64,000 nucleotides of DNA from NCBI RefSeq assembly GCF_030463535.1, contig NC_132900.1:27441956-27505955 (forward strand), read 5' to 3'. Origin of the DNA: Salminus brasiliensis (taxonomy: Eukaryota > Chordata > Actinopteri > Characiformes > Bryconidae). Shown piece by piece: positions 1 to 11,937 of this stretch (within the stretch, counting starts at the first letter, position 1; every line of letters starts with the position of its first letter). Position numbers and translations under genes: made by a program. Under the pieces are notes generated by a model. It made no database searches. It was given only the letters and a program-made list of their open reading frames with translations, and was not told the DNA's origin.

Positions 1-235
1 TCCAGGGAAGGATAACCGGTGAGCCAATAACAGGGTCATGGGTGCCCAAAGCTCACTGACAGAATTCCTGAAGGCCTCATCTCACAACTGCTAACGTCTT
101 GATGCCAGATATCACAGGACCCCTTCAAAGATCTCAGGGTCAGAGCTGTTTCGGTGGCACAGAGGTACCTACACAATATTAGTCTTGTTGTAGGACTGCA
201 GTCTGCAGTCTTGAACCGTTCAAGAGAGGTCAATA
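1..235. mobile_element. MITE family B remnant (truncated by window edge)
   Basis: The block runs through a supposed 'ccaataacagggtcatgg', 'gatgccagatatcacagga' and 'cacaatattag' series that recurs, diverged, at 3120-3420 and 25060-25345 and more distantly at 43474-43866 and 58010-58390. It is an interspersed non-coding repeat; the small open frame across it is not a gene. Confidence 0.5.
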
Positions 236-305
236 AGTGCTCTATGTCTTTGCGTCTGATTACATTATTTAATGTAAATAGTGTAGTCCAGAGGTCTTCA
301 GATCT

Positions 306-566
306 GGACTGTAATCCTTGGTAGGTGTGACACTACATGGCCAATCAGTTACATCAGCTCTTGCCTCCTTGTCCAACTTCCTGTGAGAACAAAATCCAGG
401 ACTGGAAACTGGATTCAAGGTCTAGATTTGAAGACCTCTGGTAGGACTGTAATCCTTGGAGGGTGTGACACTTTGTGGCCAATCAGTTACATCAGCTCTT
501 ACGTCCTTGTCCAAACAGAACAAAATCCAGGACTGGAAACTGGATTCAAGGTCTGGATTCTAGACT
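306..566. repeat. Tandem duplication, 138 bp period, two copies
   Basis: The segment starting 'ggactgtaatccttgg' at 306 recurs at 444 and both copies run on through 'ggccaatcagttacatcagc' and 'caaaatccaggactggaaac'. The copies differ by a few substitutions and small indels, so the duplication is moderately old. Confidence 0.85.
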
Positions 567-954
567 AAATCTATGACAGTATTAGCTGTAGACATCTATG
601 GCGTCACCAAAAACAGCCACTTTGCAAACATTGTCCCTCATTGCTCCCTACAGATGGAACAGACTGGACAGACTGTGTGAGATCACAGGAAACGCTGGTC
701 CAGACGTTATGTCACGGTCATCATCATCAACACTGTCAACACCTGATCAATACTGCCAGACTGCCTTTCTAATGCCTCTCGCGGGACCACAATAGCCACA
801 CCCACAGACACCACAGAGTCCCAGCTGAGGTTAAGGTCAGACTGGGGGAGGGGCTGGAAGCTTCCGAAAGCCCTACCAGAAAAGACATGTTCAGCTGACA
901 AAGGACTAAAAGGCCTTATATACTGTCTCCAAATGTTGATCATTTCAGCTACAT

Positions 955-1385
955 TTAATTTACCATATGCCCAAAAGTATCCAGACACCCATTCTTATCA
1001 CCCTTTGCTGCTACACGTACACACACACACAGCTTGTATCATCTTTGCCCTGGGAACAGGACGCTCTGGAACAGCCGGACGATGAGCCGAAGGTCACAGT
1101 GCACAGTGTGTGCTGAGTGTGAGATAGAGGGGTATGAAGCCTCTTAGTATTGGGCTGTGGAGCACTGGAGCTGTGTTCTCTGAAGAGATTGAGCTCCATG
1201 TGACTCAGAACTGATCATTGCCATGTCAGTAACTTTAATTAACTACTGCTCTCATAGCTGAATGCAATCAGATCTTCACAGCAGTGTCCCAAGAATCTAG
1301 TGTAAAGTCTTCATTCAGAAGAGTTTTTCAGAAGCAACGTTGATGAGCAGGTGTTTAGAAACTTTTGGACAGTATGGTGTATATT
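955..1385. mobile_element. Degenerate MITE family A copy
   Basis: The ends resemble imperfect inverted repeats ('cccaaaagtatccagacacc' near 969 and 'aggtgtttagaaacttttgg' near 1350). Internal motifs shared with other family A copies include 'attgggctgtggagcactgg' and 'aatgcaatcagatcttcaca'. Family A is a non-coding element present many times in this window; its best full-length copy is at 27678-28148. Confidence 0.6.
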
Positions 1386-1825
1386 ATAGATCATTTCCCC
1401 ACACTACCCCTGACTGGACTGGGAAAATCACTGCTTGTGGAATATCACTGTACTGTAGATCTGTACTGACATGAGAGTCACCTCAGTGAGCAAGCTTGCT
1501 AGTGGGTAGCTACACTGTTAAAAGCATAAGATCCTTGAGGAACCTTTGGAGGTTCTTCAGTTTGAAACTGTGGAAGAACATTGGAAGGTGCTGTGAGGAA
1601 CCCTTTTCTTTTAAACCTTTTTTTTTTTGAAGGATCTGAGAAGGATGACTGTACAATTTACACAGTGTCTCTTGGAGCCATGTTGGACCAAATGCAGATT
1701 CCAAGACCATCTGTTCAAACAGTTGTTATTGGGAGGTGTATCTACTTTGCCAAAGTCTGAAAGAAGAAGGCCCTTCAGCTGAGAGGGCATTATTTACATA
1801 GTATCACTATTATTTATATTTACAC

Positions 1826-2112
1826 TGTGTAGACAAAAGTATTGGGACATTGTTTTTTCCAAGATCAAGTTTGTCCTGGGAGTAAGGCTTGAGTTCAGGA
1901 TGTTGGATGATCGCCTCTGGATGTTGAACCATCATTCCAGTTCATGTTATTCTCCCCAGAGGGTCCTATTATTTTGGCAATACTTCTCAATAGGGACTAG
2001 ACAGGCCTTGTGTGAGTGTGCACATTTGCACATCTGTGCAATGGGTGCAACCTAAAGTAGCTGAATGCATTCATTAGAAGGGCTGTCCACAAATATTTGG
2101 ACACATTGTACC
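1826..2112. mobile_element. Internally deleted MITE family A copy
   Basis: It begins 'agacaaaagtattgggaca' and ends with 'gtccacaaatatttggacac', the two characteristic family A ends. The interior retains 'cagagggtcctattattttgg' and 'tgcacatttgcacatctgtg' (20 bases or fewer of each motif recognised in other copies). At about 285 bp it is shorter than the ~470 bp full-length copy. Confidence 0.65.
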
Positions 2113-2199
2113 TAGTTGTAGTGTAGTCATAGGGAGGTGTACCTACTTTGCCATGGTCTGGAAGAAGATTAACACCCCCTAATCTTCGTTAAAACTGTA

Positions 2200-2720
2200 C
2201 TGTACTGGCATTTAGTGCATTGCGGCCAATGAAAGTCGTCTTAAAGCTTGGCCAGAGCTATAAAACACCAGAGCGGCGGCAGGCCCAATTTCTTCTGAGA
2301 CGGGGAGCTCGGCTCTTTCCAGCAAGAATTATATTTCAGCAGGGTACAGTAGAGCAAAGACCATCATACATACATTTAAAGCCCCTTTACAAGTTGTTTT
2401 GCTGCGCCCGAGCCTCCGAGCTTTACCGTCATCTCAGTACGAGTCATAAATCCTTCGGACGGCCGGTGCTTTTAAATGTGTAGGTCTTTCAGCACAAACT
2501 CATTTGAAGTTCGGCTCTTTTCAACTTTTCAAAGCGGCCTCAGAAACGCCTTCGAAAAGTGATTGTGCCTCGTTTGCTACAGCATAACCGCGGCACAGTG
2601 TAAGATTGATCTCCGGCACTTATTAAAACAGGCCTGCATTGTTACTGGAGTTATTGATAATTGGACGCAAGTCATCATCACCTGAGCCTTAAATAGTTGT
2701 GATCAATTCGAGCGAGAAAT
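2200..2720. other. Single-copy-looking intronic DNA, candidate regulatory element
   Basis: This 520 bp stretch shows no similarity to the repeat families of the window and has balanced composition, unlike the flanking repeats. It has no convincing exon. Such islands inside long introns of neural genes are often conserved enhancers, but nothing in the sequence alone proves that here. Confidence 0.25.
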
Positions 2721-3119
2721 GGTATATCTGGCCTTGCCATTGGTGGAGTAATCTTCAGGCCATTTTCTTCAACCAAGATTAAATCTGGTTTTGGACTAGA
2801 AATCAATGTGAATCAAAAGGTTGCATGAGGGGACCAGTTCCAGAACTTAATCACACTTTCAATGGAAATTTCTTTGGAATTTGGCACTACGTATAATGTC
2901 CATCCCATGAAATTGTCCACACTGGTCCAACATCAACCCCTTAAAACCCAAGTTCAGTTATTCCGTTATTAATCCTACAGAGAAAACTAGACGTTTAGCT
3001 TTCCAAACATTTTGGAGTCCAACAGGGTTCTATTTTAGGACCTATAAAACTGATGTAAATTATACATCCAGAGTTTAAAGGGTTCAAAGGGTCAAAAAAC
3101 CCTGATATAAGAAGTGAGT

Positions 3120-3420
3120 AGCATTGAGGCAGCATCTCCAAAACATCCAAGGAAGGACAACCACTGAAGTGGCAACAGGGTCATGGCCGCCCAAGGCTCA
3201 TTGATGCCATCCATAGAGGTCTCAACTCACATCTTCCAGGATTTCTTAAAGGATCTGGTGCTAATTTTATAGCGTCTTGGTGCCAGATGCCACAAAACAC
3301 CTTCTGAGGTGTTGTAGAGTCCACGCCTCGATGCGGTAGAGCTGTTTTGGCAGCACAAGGGTGGCTGACACAATATTAGACAGGTGGTTTTAAAGTTATG
3401 GCTGATCGGTGTATAATAAA
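3120..3420. mobile_element. MITE family B copy
   Basis: The right end 'cacaatattagacaggtgg' followed by 'gttatggctgatcggtgta' is the end also seen (diverged) at 43840-43866. The interior 'ggtgccagatgccacaaaac' matches 1-235 and 25060-25345. Non-coding interspersed repeat. Confidence 0.65.
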
Positions 3421-3889
3421 TATAGACTGAAACCAACTGATGCATTTACAGAGCTAAACAACACTACCAACCCACCACCGCCTTAATCACCCCCCAACAC
3501 ACACACAACACACTCACAAACATAAACAGAACCCGAAAGCTTCCATTGGCAGCCATTCAGTCACATTGTAGCTCACAACCCGTACTGACCTTGTATCTAG
3601 GGACATTTTTGCTTGTGCGAGTAGCCTTCCCGAGGATGTCTCATCCATTCAGCCTATTCAGCATTTGGTGGATAAAGACAGCACTGAGAGATAGTGAATG
3701 ACAGACGAGCATTGATATGATGAATGAATAGGGATAATATGATCCCTTCCCTTCAGTTATGTATTGTCTAATCAATATGCATACACATGTTAATATGATG
3801 TGGTCAGGAATACACGTAGTCTAGAGTGGTCATTCATCACAAGAGAGTATCAGTCAGCAGTACATTGTACATTGTCCAGTACATTGTGA

Positions 3890-4960
3890 TTGGACATTGT
3901 TGGGTTCAGTGGTATTAGTGAATGTTATCATTGTTGAGTATTGTTGGGTGTTGGGTCTTGTGGGCATTCTGGGCATGTTGTTGGGAGTTTTGTTTGGCAG
4001 TGTTTCTGTGTTGTTGGGTTCTGTGGACTTCGTTGAGTGTTGTTTGGTATTGTTGGGTGTTGGGTTTTGTGGGTATTGTTGTGTGTTGCTGGTGTTGTTG
4101 TTGGGTGTTGGTGGTATTATTGGGTTTTGTGGGTATTGTTGGGTGTTGCTGGTATTGTTGTTGTTTTGTGGGTATTGTTGGGTGTTGCTGGTATTGTTGG
4201 GTGTTGCTGGTATTGTTGTTTTGTGGGTATTGTTGGGTGTTGCTGGTGTTGTTGGGTTTTGTGGGTATTGTTGGGTGTTGCTGGTATTATTGTTGTTTTG
4301 TGGGTATTGTTGGGTGTTGGTGGTATTATTTGGTTTTGTGGGTATTGTTGGGTGTTGCTGGTATTATTGTTGTTTTGTGGGTATTGTTGGGTGTTGCTGG
4401 TGTTGTTGTTGGGTGTAGGTGGTATTATTGGGTTTTGTGGGTATTGTTGGGTGTTGCTGGTATTATTGTTGTTTTGTGGGTATTGTTGGGTGTTGCTGGT
4501 GTTGTTGTTGGGTGTTGGTGGTATTATTGGGTTTTGTGGGTATTGTTGGGTGTTGCTGGTATTGTTGGGTGTTGCTGGTGTTGTTGGGTTTTGTGGGTAT
4601 TGTTGGGTGTTGGTGGTATTATTGGGTTTTGTGGGTATTGTTGGGTGTTGCTGGTATTATTGTTGTTTTGTGGGTATTGTTGGGTGTTGGTGGTATTATT
4701 TGGTTTTGTGGGTATTGTTGGGTGTTGCTGGTATTATTGTTGTTTTGTGGGTATTGTTGGCACTGTTGGGTTCTGTGGGTACTTCTGAATGTTGTTGGCA
4801 TTGTTGGGTATATTTGGGTGTTCTGGACATTGCTGCTATTGTTGCATTCTGTGGGTAGTCTTGGCTATTGTTGGTATTGTTGGTTCTGTGGGTGCTGTCG
4901 GCTGGGTTGTATTGCTGGGTTTTGTTGGAGTTTAGTCGACATTGTTGAGTGTAGTTGTCT
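3890..4960 (+). repeat. ~1.07 kb G/T-rich, C-poor minisatellite
   Basis: Irregular tandem units of roughly 36-45 bp combine 'ttttgtgggtattgttggg', 'tgttgctggtattgttg' and 'tgttggtggtattattggg'. The plus strand is almost free of C apart from the 'gctgg' motif, so all three plus frames stay open and give Val-Leu-Leu-Gly-Cys-Trp repeats that are not proteins. Runs of GGG separated by 6-7 bases recur, a pattern compatible with G-quadruplex folding. The array decays gradually at both ends. Confidence 0.92.
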
Positions 4961-5689
4961 GTGAAGGAGAATCCTTAGCAGCAGAGCTTCGGAGCCGTGA
5001 GAAGGCTGCGCGGGGATGTGCTCGAGTGTTTCCACAGGCCGTATGTGATTTTCTAACCCAGTCATGTGTGCACTCTCTCCCTGACGGCTCTCCACGAGAC
5101 TCGCACTGAGCTTCTCTCAGATGGCCGTTGCTTTTTAATTGGGGCAGCAACGTGGAACAGACACTGTGTAAAAAAAATCCTTTGATAGAGTGTGCCGATC
5201 AAAAGACCCTTTAATCACTGCACGGGAATGGGACTGACTGGAATTTTATGAGTTCAAGGCATCGGATTTCTCTCCCCATTGCAACAAATCAGGCAGGTAG
5301 TGAAATGATCCGTCATGCCAGCTACGAGGCGGTGTGTGTAATACCACTGCTGCACTGATAGTTTAAGAATACTCAGAGTGTGTGGGTACCTTCCTAGTGT
5401 GCGGCCCCTGGTGACAGGGGGATTTGAGTGGGTTGGGGTAATGTTTGGTGATGGTTTAGTATACGGTGGCGATTGTGCTGCAAATGGGAGCTAAATTCCA
5501 GGCGGCCGTCACTCAGCAGTGTCAGCACTCTCTGGCCCGAGGGGACCGGCTCTCCATGTGTCTAATGAGGGCTGCATTAGTCGCAGAGGGCCGCTTACCC
5601 AGAAACCCCTGCGCGCTGCATGTGTGTGTGTGTGTAGGATGCATTTAGTCACAGTGTCCGTGGGGCAGAGTGGACTGTCAGATCCCCCC

Positions 5690-6083
5690 CCTCCTCTTCT
5701 CTGTTTCAGTTCAGTCTTTTTCTCCCTCTCTCGCTCTTCTTCTGTCTTTCTCTCTTTCCCTTTCTTCTCCTTACTGTCTTTCTCTCTCGCTCGCTCTCCA
5801 GCTCTCTTTGCCTTACTCTCTCTCTCACTTCGGCTATCTCTTTACCTTACTCTCTCTCTCCACCTCTTTCCTTCAGTATCTTTCACTCTCTCTTTAACTG
5901 TCTCCCTCTTTCCCTCAGTCTCTCTCTCTTTCTCTCTCTCTCTCCAGCTCCCCCATTTCTCCAGCTCTCTCTTTCCCTCAATTTCTCTTGCTCTTTCTCT
6001 CTCTCTCCCTCTCTCTCTCTTTCTCTCTCTCTCTCGCTCTCCAGTTCTCTTTCCCTCAGGCTCCCTCACTCCAGCTCTCCCTT

Positions 6084-6117
<34 letters not shown>

Positions 6118-6395
6118 GCTCTCCAGTTCTCTTTCCCTCAGGCTCTCTTACTTTAGCTCCCCCTTTCTCTCTTTCTCTCTCTCTCTTCAGTTCTCTTTCC
6201 CTCAGGCTCTCTCACCCCAGCTCTCCCTTTCTCTCTCTCTTTCTTCTTCTCTTGCTCTCTCTATCCCTCTCTCTTTCTTTCTTTCTTTTCCATCTCTGTC
6301 TCTCTCTCTCTCATCCTCTCTCGCTCTCTCTCCCTCTCTCTTTCCTTACCTTCCTCTCTTTTCCTCTCTCTCTCTCTCGCTCTCCCTCCCTTGGC
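5690..6395 (+). repeat. Polypyrimidine (CT/CTTT) tract, ~700 bp
   Basis: Nearly pure pyrimidine on the plus strand, built from (CT)n interspersed with a roughly 60-75 bp repeat containing 'tccagttctctttccctcag'. At least four copies of that motif lie between 6040 and 6215. The Ser/Leu-rich reading frames are by-products of the composition. It is flanked by ordinary sequence on both sides. Confidence 0.92.
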
Positions 6396-6399
6396 TGAA

Positions 6400-7330
6400 G
6401 TGAATGTCAGAGAGACCACTCAGAGGAGAGCGTCACCATGGTAACGCCATGAGCCGCTGTCCTAGCGTGTTGTGACTCCACCTCTTCTGCATGACGGCTG
6501 ACATAACCACCTCCCCCTCCCCCCCCGGGGCCTCTCTGGCTGGCTCAGAAGCTGCTGACCGATCCATTATGCTAACGACACATCTGACACCCGGAGACTC
6601 CGGCACGGCTCCCTTTTTCTCCGCTCCACCGTTTAGCCAATTTTTCCTGCGATTTAAGCTTCTATTAAGCGGCGTGACGAAGCGCTATCACTCTTAATCT
6701 CTTAATTAGGGGATATTATGTGCAGACAGTTTTAAATGCGCGCTCTTGGAAGACAAATCGAATGTGATTGAATTAAGGGAGGCCTGCATGCTCGGGGAAA
6801 TTGAAGGGAGTCGAAATGTTTATTATGAATCCATTATGAATTTCATCTTCTTTTAATTACACTGGATCAGTCGTGGCTCCAACAGTACCAAACAACATAC
6901 CTCACTCCTGTGTCCCTTATCAGACACTTCCACGCCGTCAATCACGCGGGACGCTTCTTTGTCCCACTCTGGCTGTCTGCGGGCCTCTCGCTCCCTCTCC
7001 CCTAGCAGCTCGAAGCGCATGCTCCCGCCGCAGTGACCAGTAAACGGCAGAAAGATGGTGCTGTCAGGAATTTAGCACACAATAATAACCAGCGTAAGCT
7101 TTATTTACGGCACCGTAGCCCATTGACCTTCCTCCTCTCCGTGGTGCGGCGAAGGGCCCTGCCGTAATTGTTGTATAACAAGGTTCAATTGATTTGGAAT
7201 GAGTCGGTTCCTCTTGGCAGCAGGACATGGAGCATTCGTCATTGCATTGGATGGCCTCCCATCTACTGCCGGCTCTCAAGGGCCACATGGAGGCCTGGGT
7301 TATTAATCCCGGCTCATGTCCGGTGCAGGG
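6400..7330. other. Single-copy-looking intronic DNA
   Basis: After the polypyrimidine tract come about 900 bp without recognisable repeats, with AT-rich segments (for example 'cttaattaggggatattatg' near 6701) like those of conserved vertebrate non-coding elements. No exon with splice signals was found. A regulatory function is only a guess. Confidence 0.25.
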
Positions 7331-7894
7331 GTTCAGCTGCAGCTTAGAGCAGCATCGTAAAAGATGCTAAAGTAGCTAATAACAGAAGAAGAGTAGGGGT
7401 TGGCTTGTGGACATCCCTTTTAATGAATGCGTTCAGCTACTTTAAGTTGCACCCATTGCCGACCCAGACACAGATGTGGCTAATAGTGGCTAACTAACTG
7501 GTGGACGTTAAGTAAACAGGGTCATGTGTTTAATCATGATGAGGCTGGTTAGCCTGATGTGTTTTATCGAGAACGCTGGTGTTTCATGAAGAATGAGGCC
7601 TCCAGTTCATTTGGAAGCTAAAGACTGATTAGCACAGCTTACATGAGATGCTAACGTGTAGCTGACAAAGAGTAAAAGCTATAGGAGGTTTTTAGCATGA
7701 CGTCAACAAAATTACAATGGAAATGTGGCTAATAGTGAATGAAAGCTAGTTGAGGTTGTTTAGCATTATGTAGCATTCTGAAGCTGGTTTTTGATGGTCT
7801 AAGTTGGACAATATTAGCATTTAGCACAATTATTTCTGGGACAATATATCGTACCAAAAAAAAAAAAAAAAAGTTATTGTGGCAGGTCTAGTGT

Positions 7895-8015
7895 TAATGC
7901 TGGTCAACCAGCATGGTCAAGCTTGGTCAGTTTGTCAGCTAAATCTTATCATAAAACATACCCTGTGTTGGTCAAGAGCTAAGCTGGTCAGTCAGTTTAA
8001 CCAGCTATTTTTTTT
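7895..8015. repeat. Short 'CTGGTCA' repeat patch
   Basis: Motifs 'ctggtcaaccagcatggtca' and 'agctggtcagtcagtttaac' form a short inverted and direct repeat patch. The same vocabulary is expanded into a 400 bp array at 28160-28580. Confidence 0.6.
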
Positions 8016-8689
8016 TCATCAGTATTGTGTTTTAGCAAAAATGCAGATGTGGCTAAACATGAAAGCTAATAGCTAACCAGTTAGCAAGTTGATTTGCTTC
8101 ATTAGTAACTGTGCTGGCATTTGGACAGAGCCGATACACCAGTGTGAGACGCTCTGAGGTCCCACTCTCAAGCTTGCCATATACACAATACATGTCACGT
8201 GAACACGAAGGTCAATGGATATTGTGCTTCAAACAATGGCATGCATTGATTACCTAGCCGTCCTCTAAGACAGGATCAAAGATCAAGGCTAAGCCAGCTC
8301 GATGTTTGTGTCAGTTTTAATAACTACATTTATTACACTGTTTTCTGTTCAGTTGGAAAAGACTCTCTTTTCTGAACAGCCCATTTATTTTATATAACAC
8401 TGCTATTTTCCCCTGCCAGTCGGGTGCCTTCATTTAATCCTAGCTGACGTTCTCTGACAGGGGAATGTTTTAGAGGTTTCTGATAAGAAGAACTTAATGT
8501 TGAGTGGTTTTCTCACCTTTGCTATTACAGGCACAGTAATACCACAGAGTCAGCCTTATCTTTCACTTTTCTGGTATTTAGAGAGTTTAAAAGAGGAGAA
8601 ATCTAAGAAAACCATGAGTTAAAAAAACGTTAAAAAGAGATGGAGGTAATATAACTAAACTAAGTTATTAATATTTTAATATTAATATT

Positions 8690-9860
8690 TTTTTACATAA
8701 TCAATAGAAATGCAATTTTCTTGTGAAGCAAATGTTAGGACATCCTATGTGCTATTAGTCGATATTTCCTCCTTTGGCTGAAATAACCACTCAATTAGAC
8801 ATTTCCTAAAGCCATCTCCCAGTCTCTGACAGTGTCTTTCCCACTCTTCCATGCAGAATTCTTTCAGCTATGTGATGTATGAAGGGTGTTCTTGCATGTA
8901 AATCACCCCACAGCTTCTCAATAAGATTAAGATCCATGATTTGACCTTTTTTTCCTGTTTGAATCATTCCTTTAAGGATATACATAATTGTTTTGGGTCA
9001 TTGTCATGTTGCATGGCCCACCTCCATTTCCTGGCCATTCCAGAACTCTTCACTTCCTTCTATTGAGTGGATCTTCCTTGGTGGATTTACTGGATATCTG
9101 TGGTCATTGTCATGTTGCATGGCCCACCTTCATTTCCTGGCCATTCCAGAACTCTTCACATACTTCTATTGAGTGGATCTTCCTTGGTGGATTTACTGGA
9201 TACTTGTGGTCATTGTCATGTTGCATGGCCCACCTCTGCTTCAGCTTCCGTTTTTAAACAGATGGTCTCACATTTTCCTCAAGCCCCCTTTGATCCAATA
9301 AAACATTTATAGTGGATTCCATAATGGTTGAGAGTTTGCCAGGCCTTGTTGTAGCAAAGTAGCCTCAAAGCATGACACTTCCACCACCATGCTTCACAGA
9401 TGGCTGCTATGTGCTCAAATGCTGTGTTTGTTTTGCGCCAAACATGTCCTGTGTTACTGTGTCCTAATAATACACCTCTGGAGTCATCTTTCCAAAGCCC
9501 ATTCTTCCAGAAGTCCTGGCCTTTGTCTAGCTGTTCTCTGGCAAACTTTTGTCGTTGCCTGATGTTTTTTTGTTGTTGTTGACAGCAAGAGTGTCCTCAT
9601 TGCTTCACTCCAGTGCTCTGGCTTGTTTACCTCCCTGTAAACTGAATCTTAGGTGTGTTGTCCAATGTGGAATCCAGGGCCAATCCTCTTTATTTCACTT
9701 AAGGGAAATTACAGTGACAATATGATCGTTAAAGAAAAAATTCATTGTTGAGGCAGCTGGAAGCCTGGAATGTACATATGGTGTCTGGGATTGATGTTCA
9801 ACATTATATTTGCTTGAATGTGTCCATACATTTTTTGTCTAATACTAAACTTGGGTGTTA
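8690..9860 (-). pseudogene. Decayed Tc1-like transposon, antisense to XKR4
   Basis: Read on the minus strand this resembles a Tc1/mariner transposase gene: 'catgcttcacagatggctgc' near 9389 corresponds to the KHGG region, and 'ttgggtcattgtcatgttgc' near 8993 to the segment before the second catalytic Asp. Multiple frameshifts and stops prevent any long frame. A 106 bp internal segment has been tandemly repeated (starts near 8998, 9104 and 9210), which is not part of the normal family structure. The ends are too eroded to place exactly. Confidence 0.7.
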
Positions 9861-10730
9861 AGTAAAGCATTTAGCAAAGATTCAGTATAAAACACAAAGC
9901 AGAAATATGATAAAACACTCTGAGACAGAGGAGTCTGAGGTTCTGATATCTGTAACCGAGTTACCAGCCCATATATAGATACAAGCACAAGCCACGACTG
10001 GGGGTTGTCCCTGCCTGTGGTCCCAGGGGTCTCGCCTCTCCACTTTGATGGCTGGCTATGCGCTATGCTGGTGGGGAGGGGTACGGGTGGACAGATGCTC
10101 CCCCAGTTTCACCTTTAGCTTTAGCTTTCCTGGCTGGTCAGACTCTTAGAGAGGGCGGAGTCATGTTAGGCTTGTGTTTGGTCAAGGGTATGCTGACACA
10201 ATTACTTTTCACACACCGGGACTTTGAATGAGGGTGGTGGCAAAGTTAAAGGTTAAGGCTGAAAGCATCATGGCATCAAGGTTTCATTAGTTCCAGGTGT
10301 CATTAACGGAATTTATGTTCACTGCAGGGCCAAATGGTCACTTAGGCCGCACTGTACTGTTCCACGCCGGGATGGACCTGTTAGACTACAACTACAAGGC
10401 TAATGTAGCTAGCTAATGCTAGCTAACGTACTGATGCAGTAATTCATCTATTAGCATTGTTTAATCTGCATGCATAAATCACACTCATCTCAAACCAAGT
10501 CAAGGCCATTGGGGTTAAAGGCCATTTTTTAAATGTAAATAATGTTTGAATCCACTTCAGCAAACCACTGAAACTAACTCCATGATGTTTGATGCGAATG
10601 TGTGACGACTCTGCCATTTTCTGTACTGAAAATATAAAGACTCTGGATCTTGCGGCATGAAGACCCCAAATGTAGAGCCAATCAGCTGAGTTATTAAGCC
10701 CTACCAAACCAAAAGTTCTGTGGCCACACT

Positions 10731-10732
<2 letters not shown>

Positions 10733-10790
<58 letters not shown>
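10733..10790. repeat. (CA)n microsatellite at the tail of a SINE
   Basis: An almost perfect CA run of about 58 bp lies directly at the 3' end of the minus-strand SINE at 10791-10949. This is typical of SINE tails that seed microsatellites. Confidence 0.95.
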
Positions 10791-10793
<3 letters not shown>

Positions 10794-10949
10794 AGAGCGG
10801 TGGGCAGCCAACTCCAGCGCCCGGGGAGCAGAGAGGGTAAAGGGCCTTCCTCAAGGGCCCAACAGTGGCAGCTTGCCGAGCCCGGGAATCGAACCCACAA
10901 CCCTGTTATCGATATCCCGACGCTCTAACCGCTGAGCCACCACTGCCCC
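10791..10949 (-). mobile_element. tRNA-derived SINE with intact A and B boxes
   Basis: On the minus strand the element starts 'ggggcagtggtggctcagcg'. It contains an RNA polymerase III A box (TGGCTCAGCGG, 10939-10929) and a B box (GGTTCGATTCC, 10895-10885) at tRNA-like spacing. A non-tRNA body ('aaggccctttaccctctctg') and the (GT)n tail follow. Both promoter boxes fit the consensus, so it may still be transcribed. It is not a functional tRNA: no cloverleaf closes after the B box. Confidence 0.85.
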
Positions 10950-11937
10950 TAATAAAAAAGGGACTAATAAAAAGGCTATGTATGTATAAGTTAGGGTACT
11001 TAATCTCAAAGTGCCCGTATGCGATTCTGGTAGCATGTGCGCTAACACTGAGCTAACAGTGGTGCATATAGACAGTTTGGGCTGTTTTTTGAAGTTGTGA
11101 AAGACATTCTGTAGCAGATGTTAGCATATGCTAGAGCTTGAATGTAACAGTTATACACAGATTTCCATTTCGGACTGACTGAACGCCATTGCTGAAGCTT
11201 GTACACATGTTTGCAGTCAGTCCAGGGTTTGGTGGGCGACAGTGAGTTGCCTGCCTCCCAAACCACTACACTATTACGCTAATGAATGCGCCTCTAATGG
11301 TGGTGCACTATACTTTACATGCAACGTAGCGCAGTAGTATGCGGTTTGGGATGCAGCCAGCCCTCATTAAATGGGCCACTGCCCACTTCGTCCACCATCT
11401 CTGAAGTTTCAGGGTTACAGCCATGTACAGCTGACAGAGGGCTGTCAAAACTGCTCTCCTGAGAGCTAATAAAGGTCCGTATTGTTTCCATTTAAATGGA
11501 AATCGCAGAAGTTTTGTTCCAAGGACTTCCAGAAGGCCTAGCAAGTGGATTTTTTATGATTTTTTTCACAAAATTGATCCCTCAAAATGTGATTGTTTGA
11601 CGCTACTGTCCGTTTCTGATTAGGCTGGTAGTTAATCAGTGTGTTAGGCCTTCAGTGCATAGAAGAATGATCTTAGCTGTAATACCTACATACCATGAAG
11701 AAAACCGAAGCACAGCAGGTAGTGTGTGGGCTGTAAAGCTCCAGGGGTGCTTGAGGTTGTGGGTTCGATATTTGCTTTGGTCCTTGCTGTGAAGAGTTAG
11801 GTGTGTTTTTCTTTGTGGATCTCCTCTGGGTTCTCCCACCTCCCAAAAACCCAAAACCGCATCATAATTGTTTAATAATAGGTTTGTGCAGGTACCCTGC
11901 CAGGGGGTATTCCTACCTCATATCTAACTGATTCCAA

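Noticed and set aside
3897..4964. Long plus-strand frames (up to 288 codons) rich in Val/Leu/Gly/Cys/Trp
   Set aside because: They arise because the G/T minisatellite has almost no stop-forming context in any plus frame. All three frames are open at once, and there is no splice or start context.
5519..6403. 294-codon Ser/Leu-rich frame over the polypyrimidine tract
   Set aside because: CT repeats read as Ser-Leu in every phase; pure composition artefact.
10791..10949. A tRNA gene
   Set aside because: A and B boxes fit, but no acceptor-stem closure or tRNA 3' half follows; the body and (GT)n tail identify a SINE.
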